Below, one piece after another: positions 22,372 to 35,626 of a DNA stretch of 64,000 nucleotides. Every line of letters begins with the position of its first letter. Position 1 is the stretch's first letter. The position numbers were made by a program, and so were the translations under genes. Origin of the DNA: Epiperipatus broadwayi (lineage: Eukaryota > Onychophora > Udeonychophora > Euonychophora > Peripatidae); NCBI GenBank assembly GCA_028023455.1, contig JAQFVV010000003.1, positions 1,570,001-1,634,000 of the forward strand, written 5' to 3'. The notes under the pieces were generated by a model. That model saw only the letters and a list, made by a program, of their open reading frames with translations. It had not been told where the DNA came from and made no database searches.

Positions 22372-24309
22372 CACTTTTAAACAGATGTAATTGTTGAAAT
22401 ATTTTACTTTTATATATACATCACATATTAACAGCCCAAGTTTATAAAAGCCATGAATCTTCAATATATTTTAAGGCAATAATAAAAAATGGATTTCACC
22501 TTTCAATATAGTCAACAAATTCTGACATAGGACTTCAGTAGAATAAGATTTTTTTTATATTACCAGAAATTTAAATGATCTCCATTAACAGGAAAATAAG
22601 ATCAAAAATAAATATAATGGATTATATTTATATTCTTGTAGTGTGCAGTAATTAGTGAATGGTCTGCTATAACAATGGTATGAGGTTCAAATCTAAATGA
22701 AATTTAGAAATCTTTTTAATTAGCTGTTAATTTTCAAATATTCTTAGAATTTATTTCAGGTAGTCAGATCATAGTCAACTCAGCAAGATATTACATTTTT
22801 ATTTAGAAAGTAAAACCTGTAAAAAATATCAAATTTTCTGTTGTGTTATGCTTTCTTCTTCATTCTTGCTTTATTTATTTTTTTAAAAAAATTCAAGTAA
22901 GTTATTTATCATATAGAGTTAAGATGTTTTTCTCTATCTATATTTATATATAATATATGCAATCGTACAAAATCAAGAGGGATAAAAGTTTTTTCCTTTC
23001 TTTTCTCTTCTAACATTTTTTTGGCTGCAACTATAATATGCAATTAATTATGCAAGTATTCATATAGAATAAAATTATTTAAAAATTATTTTATATTTAA
23101 TTTTTAATTATGCATACCTGCACGTATAAATAATTAATTAATTAATATTAAATTACTAAATATTTAATGATATCTGAAAAAATAAAAATAAAATGATACA
23201 TAAATACTATTTTGACATATTTTTATTTATTTATAAGCATATCCTGTTCCAATGTGAAATTATTATGCTAGCAAAGATAATAAATACTATATATATTTTA
23301 CTGCAAGCAAACTCAAGATTTATTTTTTTAAAAAAAGAAACATCATGCAATGACATTATTTAAATAGAATGCTGGGATTTTTTTTTTTTTGGTGAAAAAT
23401 TAGTTTTTTGGTACATTGATGATTAAAATTTTTTAAAAGTATATACATAGAAAAGTGATAGAGTTCAATCTTATCTTTTTTGCTAGACTGATAACAAGAT
23501 TATGGAGTGCAATTGAGGAACACTGGGTAATTCATTTGATTGGTTACATACTTCTTCCAGCATAATGGTTAATCATTATACATATCTACAACATAAAAAC
23601 ACACAAACTATATGTAGTAAATAAACATTGGAATCATCCAGAGAAAATAGTAATAAAATGCCTTCCAAATAAAATAAAATATAATAATGCTATGATATTT
23701 CACAGGAAATTCTACTATTTTAAATAGCAATTTCAAATGAAATACATATACACCTGGGTTTCATTTTATGCGTAGATAGGTTTACCTTGATAGATGGAAG
23801 ATAGATTCTGTAATTTTCAGAAATGGCATAAAAGCAAAGCAACAAGAAAAAATTACTTTAAAATTCACATTAAAATAATAGGAAAATAAAGCATGACTAA
23901 TAAAAAATTTCAAATATTTGAAAAAAATTAATACAAAACAAACTTTTTTTACTTTTTTTATTAACTACAGTATTTAATTTTACAATTTTTATACATATTT
24001 TAATCATTAGTGCTATTTGATAATAAGCGTTCATTTGTGAACTGGTAAGAAATCAGATTCATTACAAGAGCAAGTACAACTAATACCACTTTCAGTCTTG
24101 TGCTGCTGTGTTAATGGTTTTCTGTTGACAATGTACTCAGTTATTAAATTTTGAGATGATGATTTTACTAATTGTTTATAAAGCTTACAATATCCAGACA
24201 TATTACTATTTAGCTCTCATTGGAAATTTAAGAGGTTGTTCATTGCAGGAAACCCTCAGATTTCAGCATTTTCTGATGTTTGTTTTTGTCGCCCACATAA
24301 ACTCACAAT
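22372..24309. other. Unassigned AT-rich region with a tRNA-like SINE head
   Basis: No coding signal. A possible SINE head lies at 22640-22710. A more complex stretch near 23495-23600 (AGTGCAATTGAGGAACACTG) resembles short interspersed sequence but cannot be classified. Confidence 0.4.
22640..22710 (+). repeat. tRNA-like SINE head (tentative)
   Basis: TAATTAGTGAATGG resembles an A box, and GGTTCAAATCT about 35 bases later is a good B box for RNA polymerase III. The cloverleaf cannot be completed, so it is a tRNA-derived repeat relic rather than a tRNA gene. Confidence 0.35.
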
Positions 24310-24740
24310 CTATTATTAACTGATTTTTACTACTGAAATAAATTTTAAATGTTCACATTTTGTTTCTATATTAAAAAAAATGAGATTCCAATCAAAACAA
24401 AAAGTTTATACATTATCATTAGAAAGATTATTTTCAGTTTACAAAATCAATAAAATCTTCAGTTTTATTTTAAAAATCTAAAAGATTATTAATTTCTGTT
24501 ATATCTAACAAAATTCATTTTAAAAGTTTAAAATTTTTGAATATTTATTATAATATTTTTATATGTAAATATAAATCTATTATTGTTATTATTTACTCAT
24601 TAGTATAAGTAGGTTATTTACATAGAATAAATACAGCTTCAGGCCATATTCACATTAGCTGCTAATATAATGTTATATTTTTGAAAAAAGTATTTCAAGC
24701 CAAAATAAGTTATTAATAATTTAAATTTCTTTATCTAACA
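24310..24740. repeat. Dispersed repeat copy (family of 12.2 kb and 28.9 kb)
   Basis: Shares ACTACTGAAATAAATTTTAA, TTCACATTTTGTTTCT, AATCAAAACAAA and, further on, GCTGCTAATATAA with 12206-12900 in the same order and orientation, with many indels. No coding content. Confidence 0.65.
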
Positions 24741-27389
24741 AATATAGTGAAATATGAAAGATATTAAGAAGAAACATGAATCGCATAACTTCAAAATCGC
24801 ATATATAGAAAAAAATAAAAACTAATCAATCCTTTCTGTTTAAATTTTAATATGTTAATAAATTTACTATTAAATTATTCTTAAATATCAACCCACTTTC
24901 TGTCTTTTTTTAAAAAAATAGTATAGTATCCTATTTGACACTCATACTAAGATGTTTCACACATTCCCATAAATTATAATTATATTTTACAAAAAGAAGG
25001 TGAGTTGTACTAACCTTACATATTACCAATCTAATAATGATTCTACTAAACTTAACAACTAACTATGAATCATTGGAATTAAATCAGAAAACCTGTCTTT
25101 AACATAACTTTTAAAAATAATTTTATTAAATCTTGTGTCTCTATTATGAAGATGAATTATCAATCCTTCTGTATCAAATAATTTACTTATTAGTTCAACC
25201 GTAGCATTCAACAATATCAAAGTACTTTAGAAAAAAATTCAAAAACTGTAATACCTAATAAAAACTTATATTTTTATGTCAGTTAAATTAACAAACTATT
25301 GTCTGGTAACCAACCATTTAATTGGGACTTCTCTACACATTTTGAAAACTAAAAGGATACTTAGTTAGTTATAATTTTTTGTCTGATCACATGGTGAACC
25401 TAGTTGTTCTTGATAAAAATATCTATATTGTGTTTGTTGATGCTCTGCTTATCACAAAAAAAAAATAGTAGTTTACACATTATTTTGATCCCTGTTTGTA
25501 CACGACCAGAATCTCTCATGTCTTTCAAAAAACATTTGCATCAAAAATCATATAAAAAAATCTACACTAACAATGTAAGTTAATCACTATGTAAGGTTTT
25601 TGATAAACTATGCTAATCTTATCTTCTTTCAATGCAAAAATTTTGCTGATATTCAATCTAAATATTAACAACATAATTCTTCATTTTTGGTGGTCCCTAA
25701 TTAACAAATACCTCATGGAACATTTGATAATGAAAAAGTTATATACACAAAGTATAATCATAGAATCTTAACTATTTTATCCCAAATTCAAATATCATGT
25801 GTGAGCTATTTAAAAATTCTTTTCTTTTGTGGAACAACTATTTCTTGATAAACATATTGACATTATTTACAGAATTTGCTATAACTAATTTTTTTAATAA
25901 CACAAAATGATGTCTTGACAGTATGTGTTCACTAAGTAAGTTTCAGAATAAAATTTTTATTCTTATTAAAAATGAATGTTCCTGTTTCAGTCAAATAAAT
26001 ATAACACTTACAAAATTATAATAGAGATTTATACAAAGTTCTTAATGCAACATCTGTATTAGTATAAATAAATTAATAAAAGTATATGTGTATTTGCAAT
26101 ACATCTTTCAGCTTGAAAATATTTACACTGTGACAGATATTTTGAGTGCTAATGAATGCACTACCAATATGACCAGGTATTTTCTCAACAAAACAAAAAA
26201 AAATCTTTATTCCATTAACCTATTTCAACTGTAAAACCATTATATTATTGATAGTGAAATCACAACCATAAATACATTCCTAATTTCCAAACTTATATTA
26301 ATTTAATAAATAACTACATATAATATGATATATATATTATATAATTCAAAATATTAGATTTTTATCAACTTGATTATTTATTTTGAAACAAGATGCTGAA
26401 ATCATAAATTATATTGCTATCAACATAACTTCTTTTTTTGACAAAATAAATAACTTTACAATGATATACAAATCTTTTATTACTTAGTTATAATGTATTC
26501 AGGACTTGGCGATATATTCAATATTTTATAAACATCTCTACAGTTATTAATTTGTTAAATTTAATAAATAATATTAAGAAAGAATTGCAACATTTAAAAG
26601 ACTGCCATTGAAACATTTGAAAAAATGAAATATTTTAAAGGCTTTAATTCAGCACTTATCAACTATTGTTTCAAACTTCAAATTTAAGCAACCCTCATGA
26701 TATAATGATGAGTGTACTTTAATGCTATACCCATGAGTAAAGTCAGTTTACAGATATTTAGATACTTTTCATTGGAGAATAACATTACAGAACAATTTGA
26801 TATTGTGATCACAAAAATATAATTAAGGATAATGCAATCTTCATTAATGAGATAAGAATGTCACACATCTTCCATTTTTTTATTAATAGAGAATAACATC
26901 TAAATCCCAAATAGTTATCAAATTTAATTTATCCTATTGTCACAAATAGACCAGATATGCATTTATTAATCAATATTGTGTGTCTAATTAGGTTAAAATC
27001 TCTTCATATAGTTGACCATAAATAACATAGATGACTTTATCAGCAATTAAATCTAGGCATTCTTATCTAAAGAATAAAGTTTTCAAGATGATGTAGCCAG
27101 AAAAGTACTGATACACTGACTTCAAACTTATTCCCCATATTAAGTACTACTATTTTAATAATTCTCTGAACAATCTTGAATCAGACAGATTAACAGAATA
27201 TTGTTCAGAGAAAAAAAATTCAATATAAGATATAACAAAATAAACTGAATTACACACATTCTCTTCAAAAGATTGTTGTGCGATATATAAGATGAATGAA
27301 TGTTAACCTAAAAAAAAATTAAAAGTTATATAGTATTAAGAAAAATATAATAATATATTGTCTTTAAGCGGTGATAAAACTTCTAGTAT
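24741..27389. other. Unassigned AT-rich region
   Basis: 2.6 kb without a motif I can defend in any frame. No terminal repeats seen. It may hold a heavily decayed element or the 5' part of the PLE that follows. Confidence 0.4.
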
Positions 27390-28900
27390 GATAATAATGA
27401 TGAGGAGGAGTATAAAAAAATGGAAATATTATAAAAGGATGATCACTTTGAAAAATTTAGAAAAATAAGGGCATGGAAAAAATAAAAAAATAAATAGAAT
27501 CATTACAGAAATGTATGTGAAAGGTAATATTAATAAACATGACATGTTAAAATTAAAAAGAATGGATTTCAAAGATGCTTTAATAAATAAAATACCAAAA
27601 CCCCTAAAGTAAGTATAACACTTAGTCCCACAATTAATAATTTGGATACATATTATGAAAATATATTTAAATGATTATTTAATAAAATGCTAAAAATATT
27701 TACTGATAAAATTAAGCGAACCAATGTTAGTAATTTAAATGAATTCATGGAAAAATTGGAAATTTTTTTTTAAAAAAGTAATTACAATAATATATATTTT
27801 ATTAAATTTCATATATGTAATATGTATACAAATATTGATCCAAATAAAGCATTTGATATAATTATAGAAATGTATATTAGAGATAAAAATAAAGGTATTA
27901 GGATAGAAAGCAGTCAATAATATGAAATTTTAAACATTTGTTGCAAGGATGTTATATTGGTCTATAATAAAATTACTATAAACAAAGTAAAGGCTAAGTA
28001 TGGGTAATTGTTTAAGGAATTTTTAGCATCATTATACATGAATCATTACAAAGGAACATATTTTTATAAAATTAAAAACAAACCTATATTCCATATAAGA
28101 CATGTTGAAGACTATTTTTTGGTGTTTAATGATAATAATTTTAAGTCTGATGATATTTTCAAATATATTAATTCAATAGATGAAAAGATTCAATTTATAA
28201 TGGAAAAAGAAATAAGTAACTTGATTAATTACATGAAATATTAAAATAAAAAAGATAATAAAGAATTATAGAGTAAATATTAAGACAAGTATATAAAGAA
28301 AAATTATATTTTATGGATTATTAAGTAATTGGAATTTGATATGGACTATGTACATATAATAAACAAAATTAATAAGCCAATAATTAGGGCAAATAATTTA
28401 TATTCTGAAAAAAAAAAACCTATTTTAAAAAAAATCGATAATATAAAGAATGAAGCAATGTAAAATGATTATCTTATAAAATGATTAATAAATTGTATGG
28501 TAAAAAATATAACAAAAAAAATTAAAAGGACATACATAATGTAATGTGTAGCAGTTTCAATTTATCAAAAAGCACTTTTTTTGTTATAAAAAGGATAATA
28601 AAGAATATTACCAAAAATACAAAAAAAGAAGCAAATTAATTATTAAACCAGTATGCAAAAAGAATATTAACTTAGGTAATTTGATTAATACAACAAAAAA
28701 GTGAAGATATGAATGATAATTATATAATTAGATGTTTAGATTATAAGAAAGATAAGAATGTATCATATAATGTCATATCAAAAAAAAACTAAAAACCAGA
28801 TTGAAGCAACATTTAAATGATAAGGAATCAAATATTTACATACATAGTAAAGATGCTATAATTATGTTAAAAATGTGAAATTAACCTTCCTATATTCTGA
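27390..28900 (+). pseudogene. Penelope-like element reverse transcriptase remnant, AT-saturated
   Basis: Shifted frames give, in order, N-M-Y-T-N-I-D-P-N-K-A-F-D-I-I (about 27819-27863; family form LYTNIP) and, after several stops, L-A-S-L-Y-M-N-H-Y and K-P-I-F-H-I-R-H-V-E-D-Y-F-L-V-F (28008-28130; family form RYVDD, first D changed to E), then I-Q-F-I-M-E-K-E-I (family form FTxExE). K-M-I-N-K-L-Y-G-K-K-Y near 28480 may be the fingers/thumb continuation. The sequence is almost pure A and T at silent sites. This sequence differs markedly from the PLE at 17.4 kb, so at least two PLE lineages are present. Confidence 0.65.
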
Positions 28901-28944
28901 TTGTTCTCACTAGTTTTAAGCTTTCAACTTTCACTTTAATATTA

Positions 28945-29350
28945 AATCATTATTATTTATCAGAATATAATAAATTTGACTTTATTTGGTGTGTATTTTT
29001 ATTTAAAAATTAAATAAATTTTAAAAAAACCACATTTGATTTTTGGAATTATTTTAAAAATTAGATTTTAATCAAAACAAAGCACTGTCACATCATCATA
29101 TTTAAGGTGGAGCAGTTTCAATTTACAGATGAATGAAATCTTTTTTGTTTGATGTTTGTTTTAAAAATCTGAACAAATTATTTTTAGTATCTAGTAATGC
29201 TTTAAAAGTTTTAAATTTTTTCATAATTTTTATGATCTTACTAAATGTTATAACAGACTGTTTAGTAATGACATTTCTAGACAGTTGTATTTTCCATGAT
29301 TGTAACATTACACAGAAGAATATATTCTTTTAGATTTAAAAATAAAGTAT
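28945..29350 (+). repeat. Dispersed repeat copy, possible PLE 3' tail
   Basis: Shares AATTTGACTT, AATAAATTTTAAA, TTAATCAAAACAAA and CAGTTTCAATTTACA-type segments with 12206-12605 and 24310-24480. It follows the PLE remnant directly and in sense orientation, which is why I suspect the family is the tail of that element, other copies being 5'-truncated insertions. Confidence 0.5.
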
Positions 29351-30145
29351 TTCTGTAAAAAATAAATATGTAATAATATATATTTTGATTTGTAATAATT
29401 ATTACACTATTACTATAGAAAAGTCATCATAAACTTTCCAAAAAATATTTTATCAACTTAACCTTTCAAAGTTTGAGATCACCAAATATACAATGTCCAC
29501 CTATCATCATATGGTTTAAAAAACTTTGAAATTCCTATTTATTTGATTATCTTGATGTCTTTTTAATTTTTTTAAAATTAAAATATTAGAAAAAATATAT
29601 ACATAAATTTTAAAGCTGTAAAACAAAAAATGTTAGCAAAATTTTTCACTAGAGGGCAAAAAGTGGGAATTAAATTTTTAGATTTCTTAGGCATGGGTTT
29701 GATTCCTAAAAAAATGCAATAATTAATATGGAAAGGATGTTAAAAGAAAATTTATATATTAAGAAAAAAAAATCAGTTTTAAATAGAACAAATTATTACA
29801 TAATGTTTTTAATTAAAATAATTATATAAAAAGTAATATATATATATCACAATGATGGCATTACAAAACCATTATGTTGAATATATTTCATTTTAAAGAA
29901 TAATATATATATAGGTTTCATTTATTTATATAAAATATAATAAAAAATTGGTTTAAATAATAAAAAATAGTAGATAATTAATAATAATAGTAAAATATAT
30001 ATATATTATGAAAAAAATATGAAGATGCTAAAGAAATGTTATTATATTATGAATTAAAAATTATATACTAATAAAAATAATGCATATGTATATAATATAT
30101 TTGTCGATCCTAGATAATGACTACAAGAAAGTACTCAAAACATTG

Positions 30146-30147
<2 letters not shown>
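29351..30147. other. Unassigned AT-rich region
   Basis: Very AT-rich with short (TA)n runs (29839, 29906, 30000); nothing else seen. Confidence 0.45.

Positions 30148-30196
<49 letters not shown>
30148..30196. repeat. (TA)n microsatellite at the LTR element edge
   Basis: About 48 bases of alternating AT ending exactly where the LTR begins (TGTAACCAGACCC at 30197). Confidence 0.9.
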
Positions 30197-30199
<3 letters not shown>

Positions 30200-32955
30200 A
30201 ACCAGACCCACACAACCTCTTTGTTACCTCAGTTGTAACAATTTCCTGATGAGCATGTTGCAGGAAGGAACTATCCATTGGCATTCCCCAATGTGGATGT
30301 TATCCCCCCCCACAACAATATTTTCTGCTCATCAGAGGATGTAGCACCATAGAGACTGGAAGCATCTAGACATTTCTGTGTTTGGTTTTCCAAATGGTGC
30401 CACTAGAGTTCCATCTCACTACAACCTGACTTACATAGGTCTAGTTATGCCAGACATAGCTCAGGTGGCATGAAATTCTCATGAACAAGTGCAATGAATG
30501 ATAAGTGATGCAAAAAATAATAGAACTGAACAACTGGATAACTAAATTTAATTTTAAGTAACAATAATTTTATTTAATAACAGGTTTAAATAAATGTCTA
30601 TCAAACAAAATATTTCACTGACAGTCCCTTGTATCTCTTCGGCCTACTTCCAATAACATTTTCATATGACTTAAAGAATGCAATTTGTTGAGAGTATAAT
30701 AAAGTCCTTCTTCAATAGTTCTTTAACAATTTTCATCTTTACTCATTTAGTTAATTCACAAATAGGAGTGCAATATATGAAGACAACAGAGATAATAATG
30801 AAGACAACTGATAGCATTTAATTTAATTCAGAGTTTCACTTAATTCTGATTTGTAGTCTTTTAGGTAGTTGTCACATGTAATGTGGCTTAAATTAATTCA
30901 TGTATGAAGATATTCTTTACAGACAAAAGCATTTCTATTATTCCAGTTAATTTTAAGTTAGTTAAAGCATAAAAATATATTTCTATTCATGGTTATCCAA
31001 ATCAAGTTTGAAACCACAGTATAAGCACATTTATCCTAGGTTCATTGGTTATCCATTTCAGGGTTTGAATTGGTCGATATAAGCACATTTATATCCATTG
31101 GTTATTCAGGTAACCTATAAGTGTACGTATTTACATCTGTCCAGATATCAATTCATCTTGCAAATGCATTTATTTGGTATTTCCAATTTCATAAGACATT
31201 ATATATATATATGCATCAATAACTCCAGATATATCATTGTACATTTAAGCATGACACATTGTTTTGGTATTTTTATTTCTTAACTCATATATTTATATAT
31301 ATATATAACATGTTTTAATTCTGTGTTTATATTACTTTTCTCTGAGTTTTCAAATAATAAATAAAATCTTTTTAAAAACAAAAAAAAAGATTTTCTTAAT
31401 CTTTCAATTTATTTAAGTATGTGGTTCATTATATATGCATATAACCATTAACTTTTATTGATGTACTAATTCATATTTAAATGTTTGAATTTATTCACAA
31501 TACAAAATTACTAAATACATTCATTTTGTACAAATACATTTATTTTGATATTTTCTAATTTTATCTGGATTACAAACATGTTATTATAATTTAGTTAATT
31601 ATAGTTATGTATAATATTCATATACAATCAATGTGCATGTAAGCATTTGTAATTTTTATTTAGTTATTTTAATATATAGCATAAATATTGTTGTTTGGTC
31701 TGCCACAGATGTATGTTTCTAGATATAAGTTGATCAACAGTTTCATTTAGAATTTATCAATAATAAAAATTTGTTCACATAGCTACATTTATTCATAATT
31801 TTTTTTAAGAAAGACATTTTGTTTTGCCTTTTATAACACATACAATTATTCAATAAAATGCCCTTTGATTATAGATATCTTTAGTATTTATAATTTATCA
31901 CTAATAAAATGTATTTTCACATAGCTATAATTATTGATAATTTTTTCTTTTCTAAAAAAGACATTTTTTTTATAAACACACATAAGTATCAAATATTTTA
32001 TAAAATCATTACCTTCATTTTATCCAGTTTGTTTCTTCATATCCATGATGCAACTGCCTTCAAAAGGGGTCATTGTATTTAAGCTGAATGGCATTATTTA
32101 CTTTCCATGATGTTCACCCAGGCAAATCTTGGAGAACCATGGCTTTGGATGAAAAAATGAAGCTGTTTCCTATTAGCCTTCCATCGTTATGATTTCCTTA
32201 TTAATATTTTCTTTTTTCATTATTGACAGTGGTTATAAATATTATCTTCCAAGGTTCCTTAAAATCATCTGTCAATTAAATAGTCAAGCAAGACTTAGAT
32301 GAAAATTTTAACTTTTTAACTCTTCACTTTTTTTACTTCTTTAACTGCTCTTAAAATCTTTTTAAAAAAGGTCTTTTATCTTTTTAAAATGTTTTTTTAA
32401 AATGTCTTTAAAATCTCTTTTTAAAATCTGCTCTGAACTTTCAACTCAACTATTTATACTCTGATATCTGGATTGATTAAGCAGCACTGCCCACTGTATC
32501 TGATTTGTTGCACAGCTTTCATTTAAGCCTGAGTGATTTTCTCTTCTTAAGGATTGGACATTACTTTTAGCAGTAAACATAAGAAATCATAAGAATAAGA
32601 CATGTTTTCCAATTTGATAAGACTGCCTGAAGTGATTATTAGACTTTGTATGACAACATCATTCCAAAAATTAAAAATGTAATATTTAAAAAAAAAGCCA
32701 GCTTTAAATAAATATGAGTGACATATTTATATCATAATTTAAAATTATGAAATCAATAATGAATGTTTATTTTTATTTTTTTTCTCAGTTCTAGAAAATA
32801 ATGATTTTCCTGTAAATTCATAAACTTTTCACTATATTTTTCTAAAAAATTATAAGATCAACTTCTTTTTTCTACATCTGCTGTTTTTTTAGGTGGGATG
32901 GTAAAATAGCTCTTAGAATACATACACATGTGAAACAGCATTTCTGTTTCATTAC
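30197..32955 (-). repeat. 3' LTR of the gag-only element (2.76 kb)
   Basis: Outer end TGTAACCAGACCCACACAAC on the + strand; inner end next to the polypurine tract. Aligns over its whole length with the other LTR, preserving an uninterrupted (TA)n tract at 31199-31212 that marks the empty insertion site of the nested element. Confidence 0.85.
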
Positions 32956-32965
32956 CCCCCACTGA
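32956..32965 (-). promoter_or_regulatory. Polypurine tract for plus-strand priming
   Basis: Minus strand reads CAGTGGGGGG immediately before the LTR. A G-run at this spot is the usual primer for second-strand synthesis in LTR elements. The other LTR copy is followed by unrelated sequence, as expected. Confidence 0.65.
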
Positions 32966-35297
32966 ATTTTGGGATGAAATCACATGGAAGTATGATTTTA
33001 TTTCACATACTATACACATCATTTCTACTTACTGCCTCTCTTCTGGTTTTAGATGTGCTGATGAAATGGGTAAAATGAGCTGGAAAAGTGAATACATGAT
33101 CTGTAGCCTCCAATGCTAGAATAAGCAGATGGCCAAGCACAAACTACTAGAACACACTGCCCCATGATATCATGAAAAAATATCTCATTTTTAAGCACTA
33201 CCTCTCTTGTACCTAGAGGGATCATCCAATTAAAAATAGAAGCCAGGAAAAATTTGGCACTGAGCCAGTCCTGCTCAGCTTCTGTGAGTCTTAGGGGTTT
33301 ACTCATTTGGTTTATTCATGAGACCAAGGCCTATTCATGAGGCCTATATACACACCACTGGACTACTCTCAGAGCTCATAGGTCTGGATATTGCTGAGTA
33401 TATACTTTTGATCATCGTAAACACAATGCATCCAAGCAGCTCTGCTCAATCATTCACCCACCCTGACATGGAAAACACAAATTCATGCATCACACATCCC
33501 ACTCACAAACTTCTTCCATCAGCTATTTCTATTTTATTTTTTTAATTTATAACTACAACCTGGCTTGGGAGACTGATGATCATGATCAGTTCTCTTATGG
33601 CATCTTTCTTTGTGTTGAGGTGATGGACTTCATAGATCCTATTTTGGGGCATTTTTCAGGCCATACATCATCATAGTGGCTTGCATTTCTAGCCACACTT
33701 TTCTGCAAGTTATCATCACTATTTGATCTTTTTATAAGGCAGGTTTGGTATGGGCTGTTCATATTGTCTGTTGAATATCTTTTTTGACTTTTCTATGGTG
33801 GTATCCCATTTTTTTGGTGATGGTACCATGGTGGTGGGTCATAGTTGTTATATTTTCGAAGAGGCATTTTACTTTTGTATTTGGTGGCTCCTATTCTAGG
33901 CCCATCATCTCTTCTATAAAAAGGTTTGTTTTGTTGTTGCTTTACTCCTCCTTTCTTTGTTGCTGATGCCCCGCAGCTATCATATGCTGTTAATAGTTCA
34001 GCAACCTGCTCAATAGATCGATGATTAGTCCCAATTAGCATTCTTTCTGCATAACTTGGGAAGCTGTGCCTTATCAATCTAATAATATGGAGTTCAGATA
34101 GGGGGTCAGATGTCAAGGTTCTTAAACTGGCCACTTTTCTAAAAAGTGTGTATAAGGCTCTCCAGGTGGACATTTTAACTGGGATACCTTATATTTAATC
34201 CCCTCCTGATAATCATCACTCCAGTAACAGCTCATTAGTGCTTCTTTAAAATCATCAAAATTTGTAGGTTGGGTGAACAGTGAATCCCACCATGCTTGTG
34301 CTGCACCTTATAGATGACTACATACTATGGGCAGTTTTGTCTCTTCTGTAAATACATTAATACTAAAGTACCTCTCCAAACTTTTTACATATTTTATAGG
34401 TGCTTCATTACAGCTCCCTGAAAAAATTCTGATTTTTAAAAAATGATTTACAATTCCAGACATCTGGTTAGTTATAGGGAGATCATGACTAACTTAATAA
34501 TTCTCTTTTTGACTTTCTTTTGGGACTGTTTCTGCCTTTCCTTGTTTAGGCTATATATTGCTATTTTTTACTCCTATCTCTTTTATCTGGGTGGTCAATA
34601 TATCCACCTTCTCCTGTGTGGACTCTTGGATTCTTATTTTTTTATCCATGGCCTCACACATCTAGATCATTTTGACTTCTTGCTGTATTAGTGAGCCTTT
34701 TACTTCCTCCACCACTTCCTCCTTAATTTTTAATATTTTGTTAGTCATTTCTTTTATTAACTGGTTGAACTTTTCATTTAGGCTTTCAGTTATTTCACTG
34801 ATTTGTTCTTTCAATTTTCTTTTGTCTTTTTTTCTCTGTTCTCTATGTTCTTTTCTATCTTCCTCTCTTTTCTTGTCATCTTTTTCTCTCTGTTCTCTAT
34901 GTTCTTTTTTATCTTCCTCTCTTTTCTTGTAGTCTTATTCTCTCTGTTCCTCTTTTTGTTGTCTTCTTCTTTCTGTTCACTATGTTCTTTTTTACCTTCC
35001 TTTCTTTTCTTGTTGTCTTCTTCTCTCTGTTCACTATGTTCTTTTTTATCTTTCCTCTCTTTTCTGGTTGTCTTCTTTTTTTGTTCCTCTCTTTTCTTGT
35101 TGTTTTCTTCTCTCTGTTTCTCTCTTTTCTTGTTATTGTCTTTTATCATTGCCATTAACTGGGCTAACATGAATGTCTCCCCTGTTTTCTGTGACTGCTT
35201 TTGATCATTTTGACTTTTTGTTTATCTTCTTCCTCAGGAAGAATTTCTATATTTTCTGCATAGATCATCTTTTTTGTTTTTGATCTGGTTATCATCA
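32966..35297 (-). pseudogene. gag: Broken Ty3/gypsy gag of the gag-only element
   Basis: Begins at an ATG (35297) with M-I-T-R-S-K-T-K-K-M. A strongly charged K/E/R/N-rich section (35170-34811) with a 7-10 residue beat follows, predicted coiled coil. The capsid-like part, about 34440-34200, shows I-R-I-F-S-G-S, A-A-Q-A-W-W-D-S-L, F-D-D-F-K-E-A-L and Y-Q-E-G-I-K-Y, the classic retrotransposon gag pattern (FxG, AxxWW, FxxxL). After a frameshift near 34170, 34173-33793 reads S-F-P-S-Y-A-E-R-M and H-R-S-I-E-Q-V-A-E-L-L, then a basic tail. No zinc knuckle is clear. Stops and at least three shifts make it dead. No protease or RT follows before the polypurine tract. Confidence 0.8.
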
Positions 35298-35626
35298 ATA
35301 TTTTTTTAAAATTTTATTTGTACTTTTTTATTTTGATTTTGATAAGCTTCTCTCTCCATCCATACCATGATTTAACTCTATCTTCTTGGACATGCCTGTT
35401 TTATTCTTTATCTATCATTTATGCCATTCATTTTCATGTTGTTTTTCTTTTTGGCACCTTTTTTGAATAAATCACATCACTGCATCATATGTACTGTTCA
35501 CATCACAGAATTGTGATTAGCTTATGCCTTTTCAATTTTTTCTTTTTTTTAATTTATTACTCATTTCTAGATGTTTTATGCCTATGGATAGGCTAGCTAG
35601 ATAAGGCCTCACAGTAGGGTGACAAT

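Noticed and set aside
24741-27389. A hAT-type transposase relic in the 24.7-27.4 kb region
   Set aside because: A few hydrophobic stretches looked suggestive, but no conserved motif or terminal inverted repeats could be shown.
30246-30340. CTGATGAG followed by short complementary bases at 30246 (+) and near 30330 (-) in the long LTR
   Set aside because: No GAAA box at the right distance after a plausible helix II, and the other LTR copy has lost the first box; not a hammerhead.
33318-33966. Several 60-75 codon plus-strand frames
   Set aside because: They overlap or oppose the minus-strand gag remnant and carry no motif.
34672-35204. Plus-strand open frames rich in S, F and L at 34672-34932 and 34803-35204
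   Set aside because: They are the antisense shadow of the lysine/glutamate-rich gag on the minus strand.
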